Made by a program: the position numbers and the translations under genes. From Sphaerisporangium sp. TRM90804 (GTDB lineage: Bacteria; Actinomycetota; Actinomycetes; Streptosporangiales; Streptosporangiaceae), in contig NZ_JARWAC010000017.1 of assembly GCF_029846175.1 (NCBI RefSeq), positions 186,001-250,000 of the forward strand: a DNA stretch of 64,000 nucleotides, given 5' to 3'. The notes under the pieces were generated by a model. That model had not been told where the DNA came from. It made no database searches and worked only from the letters and a program-made list of their open reading frames with translations. Each line of letters starts with the position of its first letter. Within the stretch, counting starts at the first letter, position 1. Below are positions 41,632 through 49,703 of this stretch, in pieces.

Positions 41632-42684
41632 TCAGTGCTGCGGGTTGCCGGCGGTCTCCGGCGCGGGCAGCTCCGTGTCGGGGCCGGGGGTGGCCGCCGC
41701 GGGCGGGGTTCGCCGGTTCTTGAGGATGCTGAGCAGGGTGGTGACGGCGAGCACCGTCACGATGACGCCGAGGGACAGCCAGTTGCTGATCTCCGGCACC
41801 CAGGTCACGTGCTCGCCGCCGTTGATGAACGGCAGCTCGTTCTCGTGCAGGGCGTGCAGCACCAGCTTCGCGCCGATGAAGCCGAGGATGACCGCCAGAC
41901 CGTAGGAGAGGTAGACGAGCTTCTCCACCAGGCCGCCGAGCAGGAAGTACAGCTGCCTGAGCCCCATCAGGGCGAACGCGTTGGCCGCGAAGACCAGGTA
42001 CGCGTCCTGCGTGATGCCGAAGATCGCCGGGATGGAGTCGACGGCGAAGACGAGGTCGGCCCCGCCGATGGCCACGATGACGATGAACATCGGGGTCAGC
42101 CACCGGCGCCCGTCGCGCTTGATGACGAGACGGCCGTCGTGGTATTCGTCCGTCACCGGGAACAGCCTGCGGACCAGGCGCACGAGGCCGCCGTTGGGGT
42201 CGTACTCCCCGCTGCCGTTCTTGTCGGAGACCAGCTTGACGGCGGTGTAGATGAGGATCGCGCCGAACAGCCAGAAGATCCAGCTGAAGCGTTGCACGGC
42301 CTGCGCGCCCACGCCGATGAAGACGCCGCGCATGACCAGCGCCATCATGATGCCGATGAGCAGCACCCGGTGCTGGTGGATCGCGGGCACGGCGAAGTTC
42401 GCCATGATGATCATGAAGATGAAGAGGTTGTCGACGCTCAGCGAGTACTCGGTGATGTAACCGGTGGCGAAGCCGGCCGCCTGTTCGCTGCCGCCGAAGA
42501 TCCAGACGCCGACTCCGAACGCCACGGCGCAGCCGACGTAGAACGCGACCCACTTCGCCGCCTCGCCGACACTGATCTTGTGTGGCTTGCGGTCGACCAC
42601 GACGAGGTCGAGCAGGATGAGCGCGAGCAGCGCGGCGATGGAAACGGCCCAGACCCATCCGGGCACGGACATGGGTGGTGGCAT
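41632..42684 (-). CDS. TerC/Alx family membrane transporter
   Basis: This 350-residue integral membrane protein has about nine helices. The family's intramembrane acidic motifs are present: EYSLSVDNLFIFMIIM (about 75-90) and GGADLVFAVDSIPAIFGITQD (split around VFAVDSIPA, about 210). The length and motifs match E. coli Alx and actinobacterial TerC, which export manganese. A probable manganese riboswitch precedes the gene, supporting this substrate. GGAGG lies 8 bases before the ATG at 42684. The C-terminal Pro-rich tail is cytoplasmic and variable. Confidence 0.9.
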   Translation of the reverse strand: MPPPMSVPGWVWAVSIAALLALILLDLVVVDRKPHKISVGEAAKWVAFYVGCAVAFGVGVWIFGGSEQAAGFATGYITEYSLSVDNLFIFMIIMANFAVPAIHQHRVLLIGIMMALVMRGVFIGVGAQAVQRFSWIFWLFGAILIYTAVKLVSDKNGSGEYDPNGGLVRLVRRLFPVTDEYHDGRLVIKRDGRRWLTPMFIVIVAIGGADLVFAVDSIPAIFGITQDAYLVFAANAFALMGLRQLYFLLGGLVEKLVYLSYGLAVILGFIGAKLVLHALHENELPFINGGEHVTWVPEISNWLSLGVIVTVLAVTTLLSILKNRRTPPAAATPGPDTELPAPETAGNPQH

Positions 42685-42710
42685 GGTTGATCCTCCGACG
42701 GGGCGTTGAT

Positions 42711-42812
42711 ACGTCTGTCGGAGGTCTTCTCCGCCCGCGCCACTGCGGGCCGACCGCACCGGGACCTGGTGGTCCGTGATGACGACGCGGCCGCGAAGGA
42801 GTACTCCCCTCC
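42711..42812 (-). promoter_or_regulatory. Probable yybP-ykoY (manganese) riboswitch in the TerC leader
   Basis: In the TerC mRNA leader the order of conserved parts of the yybP-ykoY aptamer can be followed. A 5' GGGGAGUACUCC is followed by the GUCGUCAUCACGG segment, a variable GC-rich hairpin (GGCCCGC...GCGGGC), and a 3' strand GAAGACCUCCGACAG, equivalent to the usual GAGACCUUUGAC. The element ends 27 bases before the start codon and includes sequence able to pair near the ribosome site. This class binds Mn2+ and turns on Mn exporters. A covariance search would decide. Confidence 0.72.
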
Positions 42813-42902
42813 ACTGTCTCGGGTCATCTTCCCTGGAGATGTTCGGCTGGTCAATGTGAGGTAAAGCGCAGGCCCTCCCCGCCGGTACGTGAGCCGGGGC
42901 GG

Positions 42903-43352
42903 TCAGGACCGGTCGAGGTCGCGTGCCATCATCTCCGCCCAGCGGATGACCAGCCGGCGCTCGGCCTCCGGAAGGTGAGGCGGCACGGCGAACTCGGCGA
43001 CCGAGGCGTCTGTTCTCGCCGGCGGGTGTTCCAGGCCCAGCCAGTGGGCCGCGACCAGCCGGCGGATCGCCGTGAGGTGGTGCCGGTACCGTTCGGTCTC
43101 CTCGCCGACGTCTCCGCTGGATCCCATCGCCTTCGCCAGGGCCCGGAGACGCCACTGCTCAGGAGTGCGGGACACTCTTCCTCTGATCAGGTCGATCACC
43201 CACTGCGCCACCAGCCGGTTCCCGGTCTCCGGGTCGAGGGCCAGGTTGGTGAACGCGGTTCTCGATCCGCGGTGGTGACGGTCGATGTGCGTCTGAAGGT
43301 AGTCGCCCAGGGGGGAACGGTCGTCCATGTCCTCGAATGTAGATACCTTCAC
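42903..43352 (-). CDS. Xre-like helix-turn-helix regulator
   Basis: This 149-residue protein is weakly Xre-like: LGDYLQTHIDRHHRGSRTAFTNLA, then WVIDLIRGRVSRTPEQWRLRALAKAMG at about 45-75, which has the shape of the fourth and fifth helices of phage-repressor HTH domains. The rest is helical (HHLTAIRRLVAAHWLGL). GTG 43352 has GAGGG 9 bases upstream. ATG 43328 would cut eight residues and has poor spacing. No target is evident. Confidence 0.62.
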   Translation of the reverse strand: MKVSTFEDMDDRSPLGDYLQTHIDRHHRGSRTAFTNLALDPETGNRLVAQWVIDLIRGRVSRTPEQWRLRALAKAMGSSGDVGEETERYRHHLTAIRRLVAAHWLGLEHPPARTDASVAEFAVPPHLPEAERRLVIRWAEMMARDLDRS

Positions 43353-43390
43353 GGGCCGGCGCCCTCGCCGCGGCGGGAACGAGGCGGTGC

Positions 43391-43431
43391 GGCCCCTGGC
43401 CGACCACCACGGGGTGGGTCGGCCAGGGGCC
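43391..43431. terminator. Strong hairpin terminator downstream of the M28 aminopeptidase
   Basis: A perfect 15-bp stem (GGCCCCTGGCCGACC / GGTCGGCCAGGGGCC) with an 11-base loop lies 26 bases beyond the aminopeptidase stop. It also separates the Xre-like gene. Confidence 0.85.
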
Positions 43432-43456
43432 GTGCGCTTCGTCTGGCGGCGCCGGC

Positions 43457-45109
43457 TCAGACGGTGACGCTCCAGGTGTCGAGGTAGCCGGTGTCGAGGC
43501 GGTAGTTGTCGGTGACCTGCAGCGTCCAGGTTCCCGAGGCCTGCTGGGACACCGGCACCGAGTAGGTGCGGGTGCCGTAGGAGGTGCAGGACGAGCCGCC
43601 GCTGCTGTCGATGGTGTAGTACGTGCCGCTCGGGCCGCGCAGCCGGATCTGCAGGTCCTCGGCGCAGGTGTGCGAGATCGTGACGCTCACCCGGACCGGC
43701 GACACCGCGCTGCCGGTCGCGGTCGAGGTGACCGGGCTGTTGATCGTCGACAGGTCGTTGATCGCGTAGTCGGTGCCGTTGGTGAACGTCCGGTTCCCGC
43801 CGGTGCCGGTGACCGTCAGCGTCCAGGTCGTCGTGCGGGTCGCCGTCTCGCCGGTGCCCCTGATGGTGATGGTGTAGGTGCCGGTCGGCGTCGAGGCCGA
43901 GGTGGCGAGCGTGAGCGTCGAGGAGCCGCCCGAGGTCACCGAGGCCGGGTTGTAGCTCGCCGTGGCGCCGGTCGGCAGCCCGGACGCCGTCGTGAGGGCC
44001 ACCGTCTGCGCGGTGCCCGACGTCGTCGCGGTGCTGACCGTGGTGGTGGCCGTCTGGCCCGCCTGCACGGAGCCTGACGCGGGGCTGGCGCTGATCGAGA
44101 AGTCCCTGCCGGTGGGGGTGCCCACGGCCTGGGTCCAGATCGCGTAGGCCAGGGCGTCGCCCGACCGGTCGAGGACGGTGTCGCCGATGTTGCTCGTGGT
44201 GTCGCACGCCCGGTGGTAGCAGGGGTCGTAGGCCCGTCCCGCCGTGCCGCCCCACTTGGCGGCCTGCGCCGAGGTCTTGGTGGCGCTCGCGCCGGCCGCG
44301 ACGCCGGAGGTGGCGATGCCCGCGTTGCGGAAGGAGGCGTCGTCGGAGCGGTTGGCGCCCTCGGTGTTCTCCTCCGGCTGCAGGCCCAGGTTGGTGTAGT
44401 ACGCGCGCAGGTCGGCGGCGGCCGTGGTGGTGATGTTGTTGATGAAGTAGCCGCCGTTGATGGAGCCGACCATGTCGAAGTTGAGGTACTGCCTGATCCT
44501 GGAGCGATCGGTCGAGCTCAGCGAGTTCACGTAGGCGCGCGAGCCGAGAAGCCCCTGCTCCTCGTCGCTCCACCAGCCGAACCGCACGTGCTTGCTCATC
44601 GTCGGACGCTGCGCGGCCAGGGTGAGCGCGACCTCCAGCAACATCGACGACCCCGAGGCGTTGTCGTTGATTCCGGGACCCGCCGAGACGCCGTCCAGGT
44701 GGGCGCCGGCCATGATGACCTGGGTCTCGTCCCCGCCCGGCCAGTCGGCGATCAGGTTGGGCCCGGCGCCGCTGGTGCAACCGGGCGTGCAGGCCACGCG
44801 CCGGGTGGTGTAGCCGGCCGCCTGCAGCCTCTGCTCGACGTAGGAGACCGACGCGGTGTAGCCGGAGGTGGTCGACCTGCGGTTGCCGCCGTTGGCGTTG
44901 GCGATGCTCTGGAACTGGTTCAGGTGGGCCTTGATGTTGGTCAGGCTGATGTCGGGCGGCGCCAGCACGGTGGTGCTCGGGGGCGCGCCGAGGGACGCCT
45001 TGTCCCGGGTGCTCCCCGGTGGCGCCTGCGCGGTCGCGGGGGTCGTGGACGCGACCAGGCCCATCAGGGCCATGGCGACGGTCGCGGTGAGGACGGCTGT
45101 GCGCCTCAT
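43457..45109 (-). CDS. Secreted M28 aminopeptidase with C-terminal Ig-like and P/Homo B domains
   Basis: This 550-residue exported zinc aminopeptidase has a signal peptide at 1-27 ([22 protein letters not shown]). The M28 domain (about 50-330) has the two-zinc ligands in [33 protein letters not shown] and CYHRACD. Residues about 345-430 form an Ig-like repeat rich in Thr/Ser ([14 protein letters not shown]). The last 115 residues are a proprotein-convertase P domain ([30 protein letters not shown]). It should release N-terminal amino acids from peptides outside the cell. The long in-frame extension upstream of the ATG is non-coding. Confidence 0.9.
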   Translation of the reverse strand: MRRTAVLTATVAMALMGLVASTTPATAQAPPGSTRDKASLGAPPSTTVLAPPDISLTNIKAHLNQFQSIANANGGNRRSTTSGYTASVSYVEQRLQAAGYTTRRVACTPGCTSGAGPNLIADWPGGDETQVIMAGAHLDGVSAGPGINDNASGSSMLLEVALTLAAQRPTMSKHVRFGWWSDEEQGLLGSRAYVNSLSSTDRSRIRQYLNFDMVGSINGGYFINNITTTAAADLRAYYTNLGLQPEENTEGANRSDDASFRNAGIATSGVAAGASATKTSAQAAKWGGTAGRAYDPCYHRACDTTSNIGDTVLDRSGDALAYAIWTQAVGTPTGRDFSISASPASGSVQAGQTATTTVSTATTSGTAQTVALTTASGLPTGATASYNPASVTSGGSSTLTLATSASTPTGTYTITIRGTGETATRTTTWTLTVTGTGGNRTFTNGTDYAINDLSTINSPVTSTATGSAVSPVRVSVTISHTCAEDLQIRLRGPSGTYYTIDSSGGSSCTSYGTRTYSVPVSQQASGTWTLQVTDNYRLDTGYLDTWSVTV

Positions 45110-45704
45110 GTGCGTGTTCCTTTCTCGGCGTCCCACCGCCGCGCTTCCGCCTTGTAGGCGGGCAGCGCCGCATCGCGCCGTCGCAGCGGACGGCGCGATG
45201 ACGTGGGACCGGGGGGTGTGGAGAAATGAATGCTCACATGCCGGATAGGCCGGCCGGTGGCCAAGGCGGCCGGGACTCATCCGGCACCATCATGACTCCC
45301 GGGCCCGGGAGTGGCGTTATACCGTCAGGACGGGTACGGCATGGTATGAGGCTCCTGACCGCGTCGTGATGGCGAATCCCGCATGTGCGTGACGGTAGGG
45401 CCACCGGAAGGCTCAGTACATACGTAGTGGCATCCGTACATGTACCGAAAAATCACGAGTGTGCATGGCGGATGGTGCGAACGAACGGCGGCCCACGGGC
45501 GTGCGCGTAGCCGGTCGAGATGGTGGTCGACCGCCGCCACCACGGCTTCGGGGAGTAGTGACCGATCAGGGCCGGGTGCGTCATTGCGAAGGCGAAGGCG
45601 AACACGATCGTCGCCTCCTCGGCGGGGTCCGGGTCGGCGTCCAGTCGCCCGGCGCCCTGGGCGGCGGCCCTCCGTGAACCGGAGTGGAGAGCTATGGTGA
45701 TCAG
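45110..45704. other. Intergenic region with a possible TetR fragment
   Basis: This 595-base region contains the promoter of the M28 gene on its left. The stretch 45453-45690 may be the end of a broken regulator gene (listed separately). No other gene was recognised. Confidence 0.4.
45453..45690 (-). pseudogene. Possible C-terminal fragment of a TetR-family regulator
   Basis: The minus-strand frame reads ADPDPAEEATIVFAFAFAMTH and then PALIGHYSPKPWWRRSTTI. This is similar in style to the final helices of TetR ligand domains (DP..A..VF.FA...TH). No HTH part remains, because the methyltransferase gene lies directly upstream on the other strand. It may be coincidence in GC-rich DNA. Confidence 0.3.
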
Positions 45705-46364
45705 GTGTCGGACTTCTCCCCTCGGGACAAGCGGTTGCGGCGGTACTGGGACCGGCAGGCCGGCTCCTACGACCGGCAGATGGCGGTGGCGGAGCGGCGC
45801 TTCTTCGGCGACACCCGTTCCTGGCTGTGCGGGCAGGCGGTCGGGGACACGCTGGAGGTGGCGATCGGCACCGGCCTGAACCTCGCCCACTACCCGGGCG
45901 ACGTGCGGCTCACCGGCGTGGAGTGGAGCGACTCGCTGCTGGCCGTGGCCCAGCGCCGCGCCGACGACCTCGGCCGGGCGGTCGACCTGCGGCGGGGCGA
46001 CGCGCGGGCGCTGCGCTTCGCCGACGGGCGCTTCGACACGGTCGTGTGCACGTTCTCGCTGTGCGCGATGTCCGACGAGCGGGTGGTGCTCGCCGAGATG
46101 GCGCGGGTGCTGCGCCCGGGCGGCCTGCTGCTCCTGGCCGACCACGTGGCGTCGTCGTCCTGGCCGGTCCGCGCGCTGCAGGGTCTGCTGGACGCGGTCA
46201 CCGTCCCGCTGGCCGGGGAGCACTTCCGCCGCCGTCCGGTGAGCCTGGTACGCGCGATGGGATTCACCGTCGAACGCCACGATCGCTTCAAGCTCGGCGT
46301 CATCGAGCGCTTCGCGGCCAGGAAGCCGGTCGAACACGCGGCCCCTGGGCAGGAGAACCGGTGA
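45705..46364 (+). CDS. Class I SAM-dependent methyltransferase
   Basis: This protein of about 219 residues shows DKRLRRYWDRQAGSYDRQM, motif I LEVAIGTGLNLAHYP, motif II LTGVEWSDSLLAVA, GDARALRFADGRFDTVVCTF (motifs II-III) and MARVLRPGGLLLLADHV. This is the UbiE/COQ5-like group. The substrate (quinone, lipid or secondary metabolite) is not evident. GTG 45705 gives the conserved start MSDFSPRDK; a GTG 21 bases upstream is in frame. Confidence 0.82.
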   Translation: MSDFSPRDKRLRRYWDRQAGSYDRQMAVAERRFFGDTRSWLCGQAVGDTLEVAIGTGLNLAHYPGDVRLTGVEWSDSLLAVAQRRADDLGRAVDLRRGDARALRFADGRFDTVVCTFSLCAMSDERVVLAEMARVLRPGGLLLLADHVASSSWPVRALQGLLDAVTVPLAGEHFRRRPVSLVRAMGFTVERHDRFKLGVIERFAARKPVEHAAPGQENR

Positions 46365-46559
46365 GCCGGGTGGCCACTGTCCGGGCGACGCCCGCCCCGC
46401 GCGGGGGCGCCTTGAGCCGCAGCAGGCGCGCCTGAACCGTTCAGAGCCGACCAGCGTTGACTCCGTGCGGCACGGCCCGGCGCTTTACTCCTGCTCCAGG
46501 ATCCATTCACGATCGGCGCAGGAGTCACGTGCCGGCACGGATCACAAGGTAGGTCCCTC

Positions 46560-47687
46560 ATGAGAATCGGCGTGTCATCGTTACGGAGGTCCGTGCTCAC
46601 CGCGGCGCTGCTCGTCTCGGGCCTCGCGATCGTCCCCGCCGCCTTGGCGGCCCAGGCCGCGGACACCTCGCCGCCCACCAGGCCCACCAACCCGATCCCG
46701 TGCCCGCCGCCGGCTCCCCCGCCGGGGCCGGGGTCGGGGCCGGGACCGACCCTGGGGTACGCCTCGATCTGCTGGACCGCGTCCACCGACGACGTCGGCG
46801 TCACGGGGTACGACATCTACCGGCTGGAACCGGGCGGCTTCGCCAAGGCGACCTCCACGACCGGCACCATGGGTGGCTTCTCCGGGGTGTACGGCCGCCG
46901 GTACACCATGTACGTGGTGGCCAGGGACGCCGCGGGGAACACCAGCCCGCCGTCCAGCCTGATCACCGTCACCGCGAGCACCGGCGTCGTGCCGACCGCC
47001 TCCCCCACCCCCACGCCGGGTGACGTCAGCCCGCCCTCTCAACCCGCCGGCTTCCGGGAACCCTGCCTCGCCGACTTCCCCGGCGTGTCGTTCTGCTGGC
47101 AGCCGTCCACCGACGACGTCGGCGTCACCGCGTACGACGTCTACCGCGAGACCGCCACGGGGTGGCTGCGGGCCGGCACCGTCACCATCCTCGGGGCACT
47201 GGTGCACTTCACGGAGTCGGGCCTCGTCACCGGCAACCGCTACACCTACGTCGTGGTCGCCCGCGACGCCGCCGGCAACCTCAGCACCCCCTCGGCCCCC
47301 CTGGGCGCGCCGGCCCGCGAAGGTCTCCCCCGCCCGACCCAGAGCGCGACCCCCACCGCACCCGCGATCTCCTGCCACGCCACCTACAGCACGACCGTCT
47401 GGCACAACGGCCTGACCGCCACGGTCACCATCCGCAACACCGGCACGGTGCCCCTCGACGGCTGGACCGTGGTCATCGAGTACGCCTCCTCCGGCATTCG
47501 TCTCACGCAGGGCTGGTCCGCCACCTTCACCCAGTCCGGCAGCCAGATCAGGGCCACCAACACCCCCTGGAACCGCATCATCCCGCCCGGCGGCTCCATC
47601 CAGATCGGCTACGCCGCCTCCTACACCGGCACCCCGCCCGTCCCGGTGCGGATCAGCGTGAACGGCGTCCCCTGCACGATGGGCTGA
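46560..47687 (+). CDS. Secreted protein with two FN3-like domains and a CBM2 cellulose-binding domain
   Basis: This is a 375-residue exported protein with a signal peptide at 1-33 (ending AALAAQA). Two fibronectin-III-like domains follow (about 70-140 and 175-255), each with W..STDDVGVT.YD.YR and VVARDAAGN, joined by Pro-rich linkers. The C-terminal CBM2 (about 270-375) has the disulfide pair CHATYSTT...PCTMG and Trp residues of the binding face (TVWHNG, GWTVVIEY, QGWSATF). No catalytic domain is present, so it is probably a substrate-targeting or wall-bridging protein rather than an enzyme. It fits with the two LPMOs later in the window. Confidence 0.85.
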   Translation: MRIGVSSLRRSVLTAALLVSGLAIVPAALAAQAADTSPPTRPTNPIPCPPPAPPPGPGSGPGPTLGYASICWTASTDDVGVTGYDIYRLEPGGFAKATSTTGTMGGFSGVYGRRYTMYVVARDAAGNTSPPSSLITVTASTGVVPTASPTPTPGDVSPPSQPAGFREPCLADFPGVSFCWQPSTDDVGVTAYDVYRETATGWLRAGTVTILGALVHFTESGLVTGNRYTYVVVARDAAGNLSTPSAPLGAPAREGLPRPTQSATPTAPAISCHATYSTTVWHNGLTATVTIRNTGTVPLDGWTVVIEYASSGIRLTQGWSATFTQSGSQIRATNTPWNRIIPPGGSIQIGYAASYTGTPPVPVRISVNGVPCTMG

Positions 47688-47879
47688 CGACAGCCGGACC
47701 CCGCCCCTTTGGTGATGACGGGGCCCGAGACGTGCTCCTCGCCCCGATACGTCGTGCGGCGGCCGGTTCTGACCGGCCCGTGTCGCACGCGGATGAAGTA
47801 GGGCCGGTGGTCTCGCGGCCCCCGAACTCCCGCGCGGCTGCGCATGGCGGTGCGGGGGTCGCGGTGGGGGTCCTGCCGG

Positions 47880-49028
47880 TCAGCGGCGCAGGGTGAGGCG
47901 GAAGGCGCAGCCGTCGCCGGTGGGGCCGGGAGAGGCGAGGGTGAGCGTGCCGCCGTGGGCGGCGGCGATCTGGGCGGCGATGGGCAGTCCTAGGCCGGTG
48001 CCGGGGGTGTCGGGGCGGCCGCGCCAGAAGCGCTGGAAGACGTGGTGCTGCTGGTCGGGCGGGATGCCGGGGCCGTGGTCGGTTACGGTGACGCTCGCCT
48101 CGGACGCGGTCGTCGCGACCGCCACCTCGACGACGGAGCCGGCCGGGGCGTACTTCACGGCGTTGTGCACCAGGTTGGCGACCGCGCGCCGCACGGTGGG
48201 CTCGTCGACCGGGCACGTGGCGGACCGGGGCCCGGTGAGCGACAGCTCGACGTCCCCGGCCGGCGGCCGGGCGTCGTGCAGGACGGCCCGGACGATGTCC
48301 ATCAGGTCCGCCTGCCGGCGGTCGATCGTGCGGGCCCGCCCGCGGGCCTCGACGAGCAGGTCGTCGAGCGTCGTCTGGAGCCGGTCGGCCGCCCGGCGTG
48401 AGCGCTCCAGGCCCTGCCGGTAGACCTCGACGGTGGGGTCGGGGTGGGCGAGCAGGACCTCGGTGTTCGCCACCAGCACCGACAGCGGGGTGCGCAGTTC
48501 GTGGCTGGTCTCCTCGATGAGCCGCCGCTGGGTCTCGGCGGCGGCCTCCAGGCGGTCGAGCATCGCGTCGAAGCTCGCCGCGAGCGCCACCACCTCGGCC
48601 GGGCCGCGGTCGAGCCCGATGCGCAGGCCGAGGTCGGTGCCCTGGACGTCCTCGGCGACCCTGTGCACCCGGCCGATCGGGCGCACCGCCCGCCCGGCCC
48701 ACCACCAGGCCAGACCGGCGGCGGCGGGGCCGAGCGCGAGGATCGTCCGGGTGGCCCACGCCGACCGGTGCGCGTGGGTGCTCCGTGTCTCCGGCATGCC
48801 GGCGACCGCGTGCGCGGTCGCCTCGGTGTCGGTGGCGAGGATCACGCCGAAGAGCAGCAGGGCCGGCACGTAGATCGCCAGAAACCCGAGCGCGGCCAGC
48901 CGCACGCGGAGCGACCGCCAGACGGCGTTAGCGGCGAGACCGCCGGCGGCCGGTGACGCGGCGGTCGCCGGGGCGTTCACTACGGGGGTATCGGCGGGCC
49001 GGGCCGGTGATCGCCGGGGGGCGTTCAC
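47880..49028 (-). CDS. Sensor histidine kinase
   Basis: This 382-residue membrane kinase has two transmembrane helices (LAALGFLAIYVPALLLFGVIL and a second near ALGPAAAGLAWWW) flanking a very short outside loop. A HAMP domain follows, then the HisKA phospho-acceptor box EETSHELRTPLSVL. The ATPase N box is LVHNAVKYAP, G1 is DHGPGIP, F is FQRFWRG and G2 is GTGLGLPIA. The GTG start at 49028 shares one base with the response-regulator stop (TAGTG). A second copy of the same start context lies about 45 bases further in and could be used instead. Confidence 0.9.
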   Translation of the reverse strand: MNAPRRSPARPADTPVVNAPATAASPAAGGLAANAVWRSLRVRLAALGFLAIYVPALLLFGVILATDTEATAHAVAGMPETRSTHAHRSAWATRTILALGPAAAGLAWWWAGRAVRPIGRVHRVAEDVQGTDLGLRIGLDRGPAEVVALAASFDAMLDRLEAAAETQRRLIEETSHELRTPLSVLVANTEVLLAHPDPTVEVYRQGLERSRRAADRLQTTLDDLLVEARGRARTIDRRQADLMDIVRAVLHDARPPAGDVELSLTGPRSATCPVDEPTVRRAVANLVHNAVKYAPAGSVVEVAVATTASEASVTVTDHGPGIPPDQQHHVFQRFWRGRPDTPGTGLGLPIAAQIAAAHGGTLTLASPGPTGDGCAFRLTLRR

Positions 49029-49696
49029 TACGGGGCCGTCAGGCGGTAGCCGGCGTTGGTGATCGTGAGGATGAGCGGGGGGTCGCCGATCTTCCTGCGC
49101 AGCCGGCTGAGGATCACCCGGACCGAGGTCGTGAAGGGGTTGGCGTGCGCGTCCCACACGTGTTCGAGCAGGTCCTCGGCCGAGACCACCTGGCCGGGGT
49201 GGTGCATGAAGTGGCGCAGCATCGAGAACTCCCGTGCGGTGAGATCGAGCGGGACGCCGGACCGCCAGGCCCGGTGGGCGGCGAGGTCGAGCGTCAGCTC
49301 GCCGACGCGCAGGATCGAGCCGTGCTCGCCGTCGCGCCGGGCCAGGGCGCGGAGCCGGGCGACCAGCTCCGCGAAGTGGAAGGGCTTGACGAGGTAGTCG
49401 TCGGCCCCGGCGTCGAGCCCGGCCACCCGGTCGGCGACGGCGTCGCGGGCGGTCAGCACCAGCGACCGCCGGGGCCGGTGCAGGCCGGGGTCGCCGGCCA
49501 GGCCGCGGAGGAGGTCGAGCCCGTCGCCGTCGGGCAGGCCCAGGTCGAAGCAGGCGACGTCGTACCTGGTGGTGCGCAGGAGCTCCTCGGCGCCCGCTCG
49601 GGTTGCGGCGACGTCGACGGCGTAGGACTCGTTGCGCAGGCCGAGGGCGACGATTTCCGCCAGGTCGGCGTCGTCTTCGACCAGCAGGACGCGCAC
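49028..49696 (-). CDS. OmpR/PhoB-family response regulator
   Basis: This 222-residue regulator has a receiver domain (1-118) with the acidic pocket VEDDAD, phospho-acceptor Asp51 in CFDLGLPDGDG, Thr in VLTARD and Lys in YLVKPF. The winged-helix output domain (about 130-222) has LTAREFSMLRHFMHHPG and TTSVRVILSRLRRKI. It is co-transcribed with the kinase downstream and starts only 7 bases after the serine hydrolase gene, so the hydrolase and the two-component pair form one operon. Confidence 0.93.
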   Translation of the reverse strand: MRVLLVEDDADLAEIVALGLRNESYAVDVAATRAGAEELLRTTRYDVACFDLGLPDGDGLDLLRGLAGDPGLHRPRRSLVLTARDAVADRVAGLDAGADDYLVKPFHFAELVARLRALARRDGEHGSILRVGELTLDLAAHRAWRSGVPLDLTAREFSMLRHFMHHPGQVVSAEDLLEHVWDAHANPFTTSVRVILSRLRRKIGDPPLILTITNAGYRLTAP

Positions 49697-49703
49697 GGCG
49701 CGA

